A DNA stretch of 64,000 bases from Lacibacter cauensis (GTDB lineage: Bacteria; Bacteroidota; Bacteroidia; Chitinophagales; Chitinophagaceae), in contig NZ_VLLE01000002.1 in NCBI RefSeq assembly GCF_007830055.1, positions 445,953 to 509,952 of the forward strand, given 5' to 3'. Below, piece after piece: positions 32,877-40,767 of this stretch. The position numbers were made by a program, and so were the translations under genes. Within the stretch, counting starts at the first letter, position 1, and the number at the start of each line of letters is the position of its first letter. The notes beneath the pieces were generated by a model. It saw nothing but the letters and a program-made list of their open reading frames with translations, was not told the origin of the DNA and searched no databases.

Positions 32877-33926
32877 TTATGCAATAAATGAACGGAGTGC
32901 TTCCAGCAGTTCATCGTTTTCTTTAGCGGTACCAACGGTAATACGCAAACAACCTTCGCAAAGAATCACCTTGCTTCTGTCACGCACCACAATCTGTTTT
33001 GCCAGCAGGTATTCATAAATGCCTCTTGCATCAATTACTTTTACCAGCAAAAAGTTCGCATCGCTGGGGTACACTTTTTCAACCACAGGAAGATTGGGTA
33101 ATTCCACTTCCAGCCGCTTGCGTTCATTCACCAGTTCTTTGATCATGGCATTCACATCTTCGATATTGTCGAGTGCTTTGATCACTAATTCCTGTACCGC
33201 TTCGCTGATATTGTACGGCGGTTTGATTTTGTTGTAGATGCTGATGATCTCCTCGCTTGCGAACGACATACCCAAACGCAAACCTGCCAGTCCCCATGCT
33301 TTGCTCAGCGTTTGCATGACCACGAGGTTGGGATAATCGGCGAGTAATGTTACCAGTGAACGTTGACGGGAGAAGTTGATATACGCTTCATCCACCACCA
33401 CAATGCCATCGAAATTGTTTAACACCATTTCAATGTCTGCAATATTGATGCTGTTACCTGTTGGGTTGTTGGGCGAACAGATCCAGATGATTTTCGTGTG
33501 CTCATCCACCAATGTTTCCATGTGGGCAAGGTTCAGCTGAAAATCATCCAGCAGCGGTGCTTTACGCAATTCAATATCGTTGATATTGGCACTTACCTCG
33601 TACATGCCATAGGTAGGCGGACAAATAATCACATTGTCAACACCCGGGTTGCAAAATGCACGGTAGAGTAAATCAATACATTCATCACTACCATTACCAA
33701 TGAAAATCTGCTTTGGCGAGACACCTTTTATCGCCGAAAGTTTTTCTTTGATTTTGTGTTGATACGGATCGGGATAACGGTTGTACCATTTCAGCAATGG
33801 TGAACCGATGCTGTTTTCGTTTGCATCAAGATACACCTTCGCTTCACCGTGAAACTCATCACGTGCAGAAGAGTAGGGAACAAGGGTCTTGATGTTTGGG
33901 CGTAGTAAAGTATTTAAATCGAACAT
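32877..33926 (-). CDS. hisC: Histidinol-phosphate aminotransferase
   Basis: 349 residues, fold-type I PLP enzyme. YLDANENSIGSPL and YNRYPDPYQHKIKEKLS form the substrate end, GNGSDECIDLLYRAFCNPG the cofactor-phosphate loop, CSPNNPTGN and VVDEAYINFS the PLP ring region, and TLSKAWGLAGLRLG carries the Schiff-base Lys. CLRITVGTAKEND at the C-terminus binds the substrate phosphate. Converts imidazole acetol phosphate to histidinol phosphate. Third structural his gene, after the four-helix-bundle insertion. Confidence 0.96.
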   Translation of the reverse strand: MFDLNTLLRPNIKTLVPYSSARDEFHGEAKVYLDANENSIGSPLLKWYNRYPDPYQHKIKEKLSAIKGVSPKQIFIGNGSDECIDLLYRAFCNPGVDNVIICPPTYGMYEVSANINDIELRKAPLLDDFQLNLAHMETLVDEHTKIIWICSPNNPTGNSINIADIEMVLNNFDGIVVVDEAYINFSRQRSLVTLLADYPNLVVMQTLSKAWGLAGLRLGMSFASEEIISIYNKIKPPYNISEAVQELVIKALDNIEDVNAMIKELVNERKRLEVELPNLPVVEKVYPSDANFLLVKVIDARGIYEYLLAKQIVVRDRSKVILCEGCLRITVGTAKENDELLEALRSFIA

Positions 33927-33929
33927 ATT

Positions 33930-33963
33930 AAGAAGATAGAATTTAGGAGTTAGTAGATAGAAT
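33930..33963. repeat. Left repeat arm flanking the four-helix-bundle gene
   Basis: Built from AGAAGATAGAATTTAGGAG and TTAGTAGATAGAATTTT. It is the imperfect inverted counterpart of 34321-34347, and its bases encode the last residues (LSTNS) and stop of the four-helix-bundle gene. Confidence 0.6.
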
Positions 33964-34302
33964 TTTGCTCATGTATGCTTCCAGCATTTTTGAAATTTCG
34001 TTAAGAAGCGATTGCTTATCGATTACATCACCGAAGCCGAGATCAGAAGATAATATCAGATAGTATTGGCATTCTTCCAATGATCCCTGAGCTATGTTAA
34101 AGAAACGAGCTTTGTCGGCTTTGCCTTTTTTCTTATATCCTTCAGCAATGTTTGCGGCAATGGAAACGGCGGCTCGTCTGAATTGAGAACTCAAACCATA
34201 GGTTTCAGATTTAGGGAATGATTCGGTGTATTTATAAACCGACAACACAAACTGATGTGCTTTTTGCCAAACAATTAGTTCCTGAAATGTCGTTGTTGCC
34301 AT
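33943..34302 (-). CDS. Four-helix bundle protein (S23 / TIGR02436, 23S rRNA intervening-sequence family)
   Basis: 119 residues. FQELIVWQKAHQFVLSVYKYTESFPKSETYGLSSQFRRAAVSIAANIAEGY is the signature of the S23/TIGR02436 four-helix bundle, which is also the fold of Avd accessory proteins and of proteins encoded in 23S rRNA intervening sequences. RFFNIAQGSLEECQYYLILSSDLG and the final helix complete it. It probably forms a pentamer that binds nucleic acid, but the role of free-standing members is unknown. It lies between hisD and hisC and is flanked by inverted low-complexity repeats, suggesting later insertion. Confidence 0.88.
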   Translation of the reverse strand: MATTTFQELIVWQKAHQFVLSVYKYTESFPKSETYGLSSQFRRAAVSIAANIAEGYKKKGKADKARFFNIAQGSLEECQYYLILSSDLGFGDVIDKQSLLNEISKMLEAYMSKILSTNS

Positions 34303-34320
34303 ATAAAAGGTAAGTTGTAT

Positions 34321-34347
34321 TACTTCTAACTTCTATCTTCTATATCC
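34321..34347. repeat. Right repeat arm flanking the four-helix-bundle gene
   Basis: TACTTCTAACTTCTATCTTC followed by TATATCC; the reverse complement reads ATAGAAGATAGAAGTTAGAAG. It encodes the last residues (DIEDRS) and stop codon of hisD. Confidence 0.6.
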
Positions 34348-35624
34348 TGTGTTCTCTTCCTCACCGCTTCCGCATGCGCCTGCAGTCCTTCTGCTTCTGC
34401 CATCAACTCCACATCTTTGCCAATATGTTGTAATCCTTCTTTACTTAATTTTTGAAAAGTGATCTTCTTCACAAAACTATCCACACTTACACCGCTGTAG
34501 GCTTTTGCATAACCGTTCGTGGGTAAGGTATGATTGGTACCACTTGCATAATCGCCCACACTTTCGGGTGAATAGTTGCCTAAGAAGATGGAGCCTGCAT
34601 TGATGATCTGTTCTGCAATGGCTTCTTCATCGTTGCAACTGATGATCAAATGTTCGGCAGCATATTCATTAACCAGCTCAATCATTTCTGCTACCGTTGG
34701 CAACAGAATGGCTTTGCTGTTCTCCAATGCTTTTGCAGCAAATTCTTTGCGGGGCAAAGCTTCCAGTTGTGCCGCAGTTTCTTTCAGCACCGCATCGATC
34801 ATTTGTTCTGATGTGCTCACCAGCAACACCTGCGAATCAACACCATGTTCTGCCTGCGACAACAGATCCGATGCTACAAAAGCAGGATTCGCTGTATCAT
34901 CCGCCATTACACACACTTCGCTTGGTCCGGCCGGCATATCAATGGCCACGCCATCTTTCTGTACCAATTGTTTGGCGGCAGTAACATACTGGTTACCCGG
35001 TCCGAAAATTTTATATACCTGCGGAACAGTTTGTGTGCCATATGCCATTGCGCCGATGGCCTGCGCACCACCCACTTTAAAAATTTTGGTAATGCCGGCC
35101 AGTTGTGCCGTGTATAAAATAGCAGCGTTGATCTTGCCGTCTTTTGAAGGTGGCGTACAAAGAACAATTTCTTTGCAACCCGCAATCTTCGCCGGAACAC
35201 TCAACATTAAAATCGTAGAGAAGAGAGGCGCAGTACCACCGGGAATATACAAACCCACTTTTTCAATCGCTACAGTTTTGCGCCAGCAAAGAACGCCGGG
35301 CATTGTTTCAATTTTCTCTACTGCAGTTACCTGTTTGCGATGAAAGGTTTCGATGTTTTGTTTGGCAAGTGCAATCGCTTCTTTCAGTTCTTTACTCAAC
35401 GATGCTTCTGCAACAGCAATTTCTTCTTTGGTTACCTGTAATTCAGTTACAGAAACTTTATCAAAGATGGTGGCGAAACGTTTCAGGGCTTCGTCGCCAC
35501 TTGCTTTTACTTCGTGTAAAATATTTGCTACACTTGCTTCCAGCGATGTTGAATCCATTGCCGGACGCTTGAGCAATCGGTTCCATTCACTTTTCTTCGG
35601 ATGTTTTATGATCTGCATATTCAT
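34326..35624 (-). CDS. hisD: Histidinol dehydrogenase
   Basis: 432 residues from the ATG at 35624 (a TTG one codon earlier is rejected). Seen: PGGTAPLFSTILMLSVPAKIAGCKEIVLCTPP, KVGGAQAIGAMAYGTQTVPQVYKIFGPGNQYVTAAKQ (NAD region), DMPAGPSEVCVMAD, SQAEHG with zinc and catalytic residues, and EHLIISC. It performs two NAD-dependent oxidations from histidinol to histidine. The family normally ends soon after AEAVRKR; here the last six or so residues (DIEDRS) are encoded by the repeat arm of the neighbouring insertion. Confidence 0.96.
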   Translation of the reverse strand: MNMQIIKHPKKSEWNRLLKRPAMDSTSLEASVANILHEVKASGDEALKRFATIFDKVSVTELQVTKEEIAVAEASLSKELKEAIALAKQNIETFHRKQVTAVEKIETMPGVLCWRKTVAIEKVGLYIPGGTAPLFSTILMLSVPAKIAGCKEIVLCTPPSKDGKINAAILYTAQLAGITKIFKVGGAQAIGAMAYGTQTVPQVYKIFGPGNQYVTAAKQLVQKDGVAIDMPAGPSEVCVMADDTANPAFVASDLLSQAEHGVDSQVLLVSTSEQMIDAVLKETAAQLEALPRKEFAAKALENSKAILLPTVAEMIELVNEYAAEHLIISCNDEEAIAEQIINAGSIFLGNYSPESVGDYASGTNHTLPTNGYAKAYSGVSVDSFVKKITFQKLSKEGLQHIGKDVELMAEAEGLQAHAEAVRKRTQDIEDRS

Positions 35625-35628
35625 CAAT

Positions 35629-35695
35629 CGTTCCTACGGAACGAAACGTTTTATGTGCGTTTGTTTTTCTACCCAGCAAATGTCCCTACGGGACA
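35629..35695. repeat. Paired palindromes GTTCCTACGGAAC / GTCCCTACGGGAC
   Basis: CGTTCCTACGGAACG (35629-35643) and TGTCCCTACGGGACA (35681-35695) are each perfect palindromes around CCTACGG, joined by a T-rich stretch with CTACCCAGCAAA. They lie just upstream of hisD on the his transcript. I recall such TACGG palindromes as common intergenic elements in Bacteroidota. Confidence 0.7.
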
Positions 35696-35776
35696 ATGTG
35701 TTTCAAGAATTACAAAAAGAACTTGGTTCGACCTATATAAAATTTGAAGATGAGCTCTATTAAGTTGAGTGCTACA

Positions 35777-35804
35777 AGTTCCCCCTTCAGGGGGCGGAGG
35801 GGGC
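35777..35804. repeat. TTCCCCCTTCAGGGGG element
   Basis: AGTTCCCCCTTCAGGGGGCG with an added GAGGGGGC. A strong 6-bp GC hairpin (CCCCC-TTCA-GGGGG) 8 nt after the hisG stop codon, between hisG and hisD. This is another frequent Bacteroidota intergenic type. Without a T-run it is not a terminator. Confidence 0.65.
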
Positions 35805-35811
35805 ATTGAGC

Positions 35812-36729
35812 TTACATCACCATCTTCTCAATTGGTACCACCAAAATTCCTTCTGCACCTGCCGCTTTCAACTGCTCAATTTTTTCCCAGAACTCGTCTT
35901 CGCTTAACACACTGTGTACACTGCTCCAACCGGTTTCTGCCAATGGTAAAACAGTCGGGCTTTTCATGCCGGGCAATAATGCAATGATGTTGCTGAGTTT
36001 ATCGTTTGGCGCATTCATCAACACATACTTGTTACGCTTTGCTTTCTTCACAGCTTTGATGCGGAAGAGCAATTTATCTAACAGTATTTCCTGGTCTTTG
36101 TTGAGTTTATTGTTTTTGATGAGCACCGATTGCGACTGCAGAATGGTTTCCACTTCTTTCAGTCCATTCATGAACAGGGTAGAACCACTGCTCACCAGGT
36201 CAACCACCACATCGGCCAAACCAATACCGGGAGCAATTTCTACACTGCCGCTGATCTCGTGTACTTCGCCGCTGATGTTGTTCTTCTTCAAAAACTCATT
36301 CACCAAAAACGGATAGCTGGTTGCAATGCGTTTACCATCTAAGCTTTGTACACCTTGATACGTTTCACTACGAGGAATGGCTAAACTTAAACGGCATTTG
36401 CCAAAGCCGAGTTTTTCAACAATCTCTGCCTTTTTGTTTTTTTCAAACAACACATTCTCACCCACAATACCAATATCAGCAACACCATCTTCCACGTATT
36501 GTGGTATATCATCATCACGTAAGAAAAACACTTCCATCGGAAAAGTGTCGCTTTCTGTTTTCAAACGGTCTTTTACGTTGCGTAATTCAATGCCACACTC
36601 GTTGAGGAGTTTTACTGAATCGTCGTAGAGTCGTCCGCTTTTCTGGATAGCGATACGGAGTTTTGCCGGTTTGTCACTGCTGCCACCACTTAGTTCACTC
36701 AGTGGTGTGTATTTTTTTTCTTGCATCAT
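35812..36729 (-). CDS. hisG: ATP phosphoribosyltransferase, long form
   Basis: 305 residues from the ATG at 36729. KLRIAIQKSGRLYDDSVKLLNECGIEL opens the periplasmic-binding-like catalytic domain; EDGVADIGIVGENVL, ISGSVEIAPGIGLADVVVDLVSSGSTLFMNGLKEVE is the PRPP-binding loop. About 75 C-terminal residues (MNAPNDKLSNIIALLPGMKSPTVLPL, GAEGILVVPIEKMV) form the ferredoxin-like ACT-type regulatory domain of long HisG, which allows histidine feedback. It catalyses the first step of histidine synthesis and is the first structural gene after the attenuator. Confidence 0.96.
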   Translation of the reverse strand: MMQEKKYTPLSELSGGSSDKPAKLRIAIQKSGRLYDDSVKLLNECGIELRNVKDRLKTESDTFPMEVFFLRDDDIPQYVEDGVADIGIVGENVLFEKNKKAEIVEKLGFGKCRLSLAIPRSETYQGVQSLDGKRIATSYPFLVNEFLKKNNISGEVHEISGSVEIAPGIGLADVVVDLVSSGSTLFMNGLKEVETILQSQSVLIKNNKLNKDQEILLDKLLFRIKAVKKAKRNKYVLMNAPNDKLSNIIALLPGMKSPTVLPLAETGWSSVHSVLSEDEFWEKIEQLKAAGAEGILVVPIEKMVM

Positions 36730-36744
36730 AATTGTTTTATGGTT

Positions 36745-36821
36745 GACCTGACAGGTTAATTCAGTATGGTAAGACACAAGTTTATTTTAATCTTACAAAA
36801 GTGAGCTTAACCTGTCAGGTC
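36745..36821. repeat. Inverted repeat GACCTGACAGGTTAA / TTAACCTGTCAGGTC in the his leader
   Basis: The 15-nt arms at 36745-36759 and 36807-36821 are perfect complements, and each arm contains its own CCTGACAGG palindrome. The element lies between the attenuator and the hisG start codon. Confidence 0.75.
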
Positions 36822-36837
36822 GTTTGATTCAGACAAT

Positions 36838-36868
36838 AAAAAAAGGCCTACGATCCGTAAGCCTTTTT
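36838..36868 (-). terminator. his operon attenuator (terminator arm)
   Basis: On the minus strand AAAAAGGCTTACG pairs with CGTAGGCCTTTTT around GAT, followed by further T residues. The upstream arm GGCTTAC can instead pair with GGTAAGCC at 36897-36904, which overlaps the leader-peptide stop codon, giving the antiterminator. Confidence 0.85.
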
Positions 36869-36899
36869 ACAATATTGTAGAACACAATACACATCTGGC

Positions 36900-36950
36900 T
36901 TACCTGGTAGGGCAAGTATGGTGATGATGTGTATGCGTATTTGAAATCAT
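36900..36950 (-). CDS. hisL: Histidine operon leader peptide (attenuator)
   Basis: 16 codons: MISNTHTHHHHTCPTR, with five His codons among residues 6-11. The ATG is at 36950 and the TAA at 36902-36900. The GGTAAGCC segment at its end overlaps the stop codon and is complementary to GGCTTAC, the first arm of the terminator at 36838-36868. Ribosomes stalled at the His codons when charged tRNA-His is scarce would leave that segment free to form the antiterminator; ribosomes reaching the stop would cover it and the terminator would form. Too short for ordinary gene finding. Confidence 0.88.
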   Translation of the reverse strand: MISNTHTHHHHTCPTR

Positions 36951-36954
36951 GGCG

Positions 36955-36985
36955 CAAAAATAAGGGCAGAAATTGAATCAGCAAA
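36955..36985 (-). promoter_or_regulatory. his operon promoter, TTTG-N19-TATTTTTG
   Basis: Minus-strand -33 TTTG (36985-36982) and -7 TATTTTTG (36962-36955), 19 nt apart, match the Bacteroidota consensus exactly. Only CGCC separates the box from the leader ATG. The same TTTGCGCC sequence precedes the ffs 5' end, so transcription should start at or next to the leader ATG. Confidence 0.8.
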
Positions 36986-37057
36986 TAATTTGTTGAATGG
37001 TAGAGTAAAAAACTTGTCTTTCGCTACTTTCGAAATCCAAAACAAACAATCATTTGT

Positions 37058-39466
37058 ATGAGAAGTGTATCTCTTTTCTTGATGTTCTTTCTGGCAATTC
37101 ATGTTGTTGCACAGGATGCGGTCAATTATCAATTACCGCCAAAAGATATTATGGATCTTGCATTGGCAAAGCCTACACCAACGGTAAGTGTAGACAGTAA
37201 AGGCCAGTGGATGTTATTAATTGAACGGAATACCTATCCGTTGGTGGATGAACTGGGCCAGCCCGAAGTACGTGTGGCCGGTTTGCGTATCAACCCGGCT
37301 AACTTCTCGTTGAGTCGCCAGAATTACATCAACAATTTTACGCTGAAGAATATTGCTTCCGGTAAAGAATACAAGATCAGCGGACTGCCGGCCAATATGC
37401 TGGCAAATGCAGTTTCGTGGAGCCCCAACGAAAAAAAGTTTGCTTTTACCAACAGCACCGGCTCGCTGGTAGATTTGTATGTGGTAGATATTGCTACACA
37501 AAAAGCATTTAAAGTAAACAAAACGGCATTGAATGTGGTGTTAGGAGCTGCTTTCAGTTGGTTAGATGATAATACGCTGTTGTATAAAACCATCATCAAG
37601 CCTGCATCGGCAATGCCCAAACGCCCCATTACTCCGAAAGGTCCAACCGTGCAGGAGAGCTATGGCAGTGCAGCGCCACGTCCTACGTTTCAGGATATGA
37701 TCAAATCGCCTTACGATGAAGCATTGTTTGAGTTTTTTACAACTGCTCAGTTGGTGAAGAATGTAAACGGCGTAGAAACAAAAATCAATCAGCCGGCTAT
37801 CTATTCATCTGTCAGTCCATCGCCCGATAAAAAGTATTGGTTGGTGCGTACCATCAACAAGCCGTTTTCGTACGTGGTGCCTGCCAACGGATTTAATGCA
37901 ACAGTTGCTATAACTGATGCAAACGGAAAGTTTGTAAAAGAAATGGCGAAACTGCCTTCTGCAGAAACTGCACCTGCAGGTAACGATAATGTGGCAGATG
38001 TGCCTCGTTCTATTGAATGGCGTGATGATGAAGCAGCAACCATTGTTTGGTGCAAACCGTTGGATGGTGGCCTGATCAAAAACACAGCAGAATACCGTGA
38101 TGCAGTGTATGCATTGCCTGCACCGTTTACTGCACAACCGAAAGAATTATTCAAAACAAAAATGCGTTACGGTGGCACTACCTGGGGTAACAGCAGCTTT
38201 GCGTTGGTACAGGAAGTGTTGCGCAGCAAAGCACAAACAAAACTCAGCCGTTTAAATCCATCATCCGGTGAAATGGAAGTACTGCAGGAGCGTAGTGCCA
38301 ACGATGCGTACAGTAACTACGGCAGCCCGGTATCAGAAAAAAACAGTTTCAATCGTGATGTGGTGATACCGCACGATGGAAAACTGTTGATGAATAATAC
38401 AACCGGTGCATCGCCTAAAGGCGATTTGCCTTACATCTCTTATTTCAACCTGGCAACAAAGCAAAACGAAATTATCTGGCGTTGTAAAGAAGATGAATAT
38501 GAATTGGTAACTGATGTAATTGACCGTAACACGTTAACGGTAATTACGAGAAGAGAAACACAAACCGAAGTACCGAACTTTTACATGAAAACGTTGAAAG
38601 GTTTTGTGCCAGGCGGCGGCAAGCAGGTAACCAATTTCAAAAATCCATATCCGCAACTGGAAGGAATTTCTGTTCAGAAAATTTCTTACAAGCGTGCAGA
38701 TGGTGTTGACTTAACAGGCAATCTTTATCTGCCGAAAGGATACGATGTAAAGAAAGATGGTCCGTTACCGGTGCTGATGTGGGCTTACCCACGTGAGTTT
38801 ACCAATGCACGTGATGCCGCACAGGTGCGTGGATCAAAAAATCAGTTTACACGCATCAGCTGGGGCAGCCCGATTTTTTGGGTAACACAAGGTTATGCTG
38901 TGTTGGATAATGCAGAAATGCCGATTGTTGCCACAAGTGCAGATAAAAAACCGAACGATGATTTTATTGATCAGCTGAAATTAAATGCACGTGCTGCCAT
39001 TGATAAATTAGCAGCAATGGGTGTGGGCGACAGTACACGTGTGGGTGTAGGCGGCCATAGCTATGGTGCGTTTATGACAGCGCATTTACTATCGCACACC
39101 AATTGGTTTAAAGCCGGTATTGCACGCAGCGGTGCGTACAACAGAACATTAACACCGTTCAGTTTCCAGAACGAAGACCGTACGTACTGGCAGGCGCCGC
39201 AATTGTATTTTGATATGAGTCCGTTCAGCTATGCACACAAGATTAAAACACCGATCCTGTTGGTGCATGGCGATACAGATGATAACACAGGAACTTATCC
39301 CATCCAGAGTGAACGGATGTTCCAGGCATTGAAAGGCAATGGTGGTAATGTACGATATGTAAGCTTACCCTACGAAGCACATGGGTACCGTGGTAAAGAA
39401 AATATATTGCATTTGTTGTGGGAAGAGCATATGTGGTTAGAGAAATATGTGAAGGGAAAGAAATAG
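37058..39466 (+). CDS. S9 family (prolyl-oligopeptidase-type) peptidase, secreted
   Basis: 802 residues. Signal peptide 1-19 (LFLMFFLAIHVVAQ). A beta-propeller of about 500 residues is followed by the catalytic alpha/beta-hydrolase domain with GVGGHSYGAFMTAHLL (Ser about 669), LLVHGDTDDNTGTYPIQ (Asp) and LPYEAHGYRG (His). The GGHSYGAFM context resembles the glutamyl endopeptidase/DPP-like S9 enzymes of Bacteroidota. It probably cleaves short peptides in the periplasm. It is divergent from the his operon and ends in a terminator after a short TAGTTTGTAGTT repeat. Confidence 0.92.
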   Translation: MRSVSLFLMFFLAIHVVAQDAVNYQLPPKDIMDLALAKPTPTVSVDSKGQWMLLIERNTYPLVDELGQPEVRVAGLRINPANFSLSRQNYINNFTLKNIASGKEYKISGLPANMLANAVSWSPNEKKFAFTNSTGSLVDLYVVDIATQKAFKVNKTALNVVLGAAFSWLDDNTLLYKTIIKPASAMPKRPITPKGPTVQESYGSAAPRPTFQDMIKSPYDEALFEFFTTAQLVKNVNGVETKINQPAIYSSVSPSPDKKYWLVRTINKPFSYVVPANGFNATVAITDANGKFVKEMAKLPSAETAPAGNDNVADVPRSIEWRDDEAATIVWCKPLDGGLIKNTAEYRDAVYALPAPFTAQPKELFKTKMRYGGTTWGNSSFALVQEVLRSKAQTKLSRLNPSSGEMEVLQERSANDAYSNYGSPVSEKNSFNRDVVIPHDGKLLMNNTTGASPKGDLPYISYFNLATKQNEIIWRCKEDEYELVTDVIDRNTLTVITRRETQTEVPNFYMKTLKGFVPGGGKQVTNFKNPYPQLEGISVQKISYKRADGVDLTGNLYLPKGYDVKKDGPLPVLMWAYPREFTNARDAAQVRGSKNQFTRISWGSPIFWVTQGYAVLDNAEMPIVATSADKKPNDDFIDQLKLNARAAIDKLAAMGVGDSTRVGVGGHSYGAFMTAHLLSHTNWFKAGIARSGAYNRTLTPFSFQNEDRTYWQAPQLYFDMSPFSYAHKIKTPILLVHGDTDDNTGTYPIQSERMFQALKGNGGNVRYVSLPYEAHGYRGKENILHLLWEEHMWLEKYVKGKK

Positions 39467-39490
39467 TTTGTAGTTTGTAGTTGATAGTTG
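39464..39490. repeat. TAGTTTGTAGTTTGTAG-type low-complexity arm
   Basis: Short run of TAGTTTG/TAGTTGA words directly at the stop codon of the S9 peptidase gene, of the same style as 8284-8353. Confidence 0.45.
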
Positions 39491-39525
39491 ATCGGGCATG
39501 AACGTAAGTTTGTGCCCGATTTTTT
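39491..39525 (+). terminator. Terminator of the S9 peptidase gene
   Basis: ATCGGGCA (39491-39498) pairs with TGCCCGAT (39513-39520), followed by TTTTT. Confidence 0.88.
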
Positions 39526-39663
39526 GTGGGTAACGTTAGTGGAAATCCGATTGTAAGTTGATGATTGTTTAAAGAAGAGGGTGTGTATATTTATGTATTG
39601 TACACAATCATAAAAATTTATACCCCGACATTCTTTGAGTTGAGGGTGAAATGAAAAATTGTT

Positions 39664-40767
39664 ATGTATCATTATAAATACATTATTAAGTCAGTAGTTG
39701 ACTATTGCATAAGCCAGGAAGGTTTTTTTTATATCATAAAAGATGATGTAAGCGGAGCAGTTTTTTTCGAAGCATGCGATGGGAGCAAGAAAAAGATTCT
39801 TGATCTAAATAGTCCATACAGAAAAGAATACGGAGATGAAGACAAACTTAAATTATTTGGAAATAAATTAGTCATTTCGAAACATTATTCTACTCAAACC
39901 TTTTTGTACGATATTTCGACAAACAAAATAACAGAGTTGTCTTATACTTTTTTTTGTCTGGCCGAGGGACGAAATAATAATTTAAATGCTTGTACTGCCA
40001 GAATAAAGGGTGATGACGAAGTTTATGGTGTATTTGATATGGAAGCTGTTTCATTTGCAAAGACAATTGTTGATGAAGAACTTCCGAATGGCATTTGGAG
40101 ACTAAATGAAAAGTATATTTTATCCAGAGGATTTAAACAATATTTTCCCAACAAGGAGTGTTTGTTAGTTTACGACTACAGCTTAAATCTCATTTGGCAA
40201 TCCGAAGATCTATCAGAAATTGGTCGCTATGAAGGTCTAAGTAAAGAGAAGCCAGGAGAGATTAAATGCATCCAGATATACGACACAAATAAAGTGATTG
40301 TAGCAGCAGGGAGCGTTATGATCTGTTATGATTTGGCTAGTGGCCAAAAAAAATGGCAGTTAAAAATTGACCAAAAGAATAGTAAAATTAAACGATTCGG
40401 TGCGCAATTGATAATTGATGGTAATATTGGATATAACTGTGAAGGCGGTTATTTTTATCATAAGATTGATTTGGCTTATGGTAAATTTATTTCAGATGGT
40501 GTAATCCTAAACGAAATAGTTGTTGATGGACAATCTCTAGCGATGTATAATGAGGAAGCCTGCAATTTTGTTTTATATGCAGACCTTTTATGGCTGTCGT
40601 TTTGCAAAAGTGCTGTATGCATGCTTCTCGCTATAAATCCGGAAACAGGAGAATACGTGTGGCAAAAGCGTTTTGAGGGGATGAGATGGATTTCAGAGCC
40701 TCAATTTCATGCGGATAAGATGTTTATTCTTAGCAATGAGGGATTGTTGATACATGAAAGAGTATAA
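39664..40767 (+). CDS. AT-rich hypothetical protein with PQQ-like beta-propeller repeats
   Basis: 367 residues, no signal peptide or membrane helix. Repeated strands such as VIVAAGSVMICYDLASGQKKWQLKI and LLAINPETGEYVWQKRFEG are typical of WD/PQQ-like propellers, and the spacing suggests six or seven blades. Base composition is visibly more AT-rich than the flanking genes and codon use is less biased, which points to recent acquisition. No partner gene is adjacent. Possible roles include a binding or immunity-like protein; none can be chosen from sequence. Confidence 0.6.
   Translation: MYHYKYIIKSVVDYCISQEGFFYIIKDDVSGAVFFEACDGSKKKILDLNSPYRKEYGDEDKLKLFGNKLVISKHYSTQTFLYDISTNKITELSYTFFCLAEGRNNNLNACTARIKGDDEVYGVFDMEAVSFAKTIVDEELPNGIWRLNEKYILSRGFKQYFPNKECLLVYDYSLNLIWQSEDLSEIGRYEGLSKEKPGEIKCIQIYDTNKVIVAAGSVMICYDLASGQKKWQLKIDQKNSKIKRFGAQLIIDGNIGYNCEGGYFYHKIDLAYGKFISDGVILNEIVVDGQSLAMYNEEACNFVLYADLLWLSFCKSAVCMLLAINPETGEYVWQKRFEGMRWISEPQFHADKMFILSNEGLLIHERV

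Noticed and set aside
34576-35343. 255-codon plus-strand frame opposite hisD
   Set aside because: hisD shows every family motif; the shadow is Ser/Ala/Cys-rich without domain signs.
35353-35763. Plus-strand frame ending FQELQKELGSTYIKFEDELY
   Set aside because: It runs antisense through hisD and then the TACGG repeats; the tail could be a gene remnant, but nothing supports a real start.
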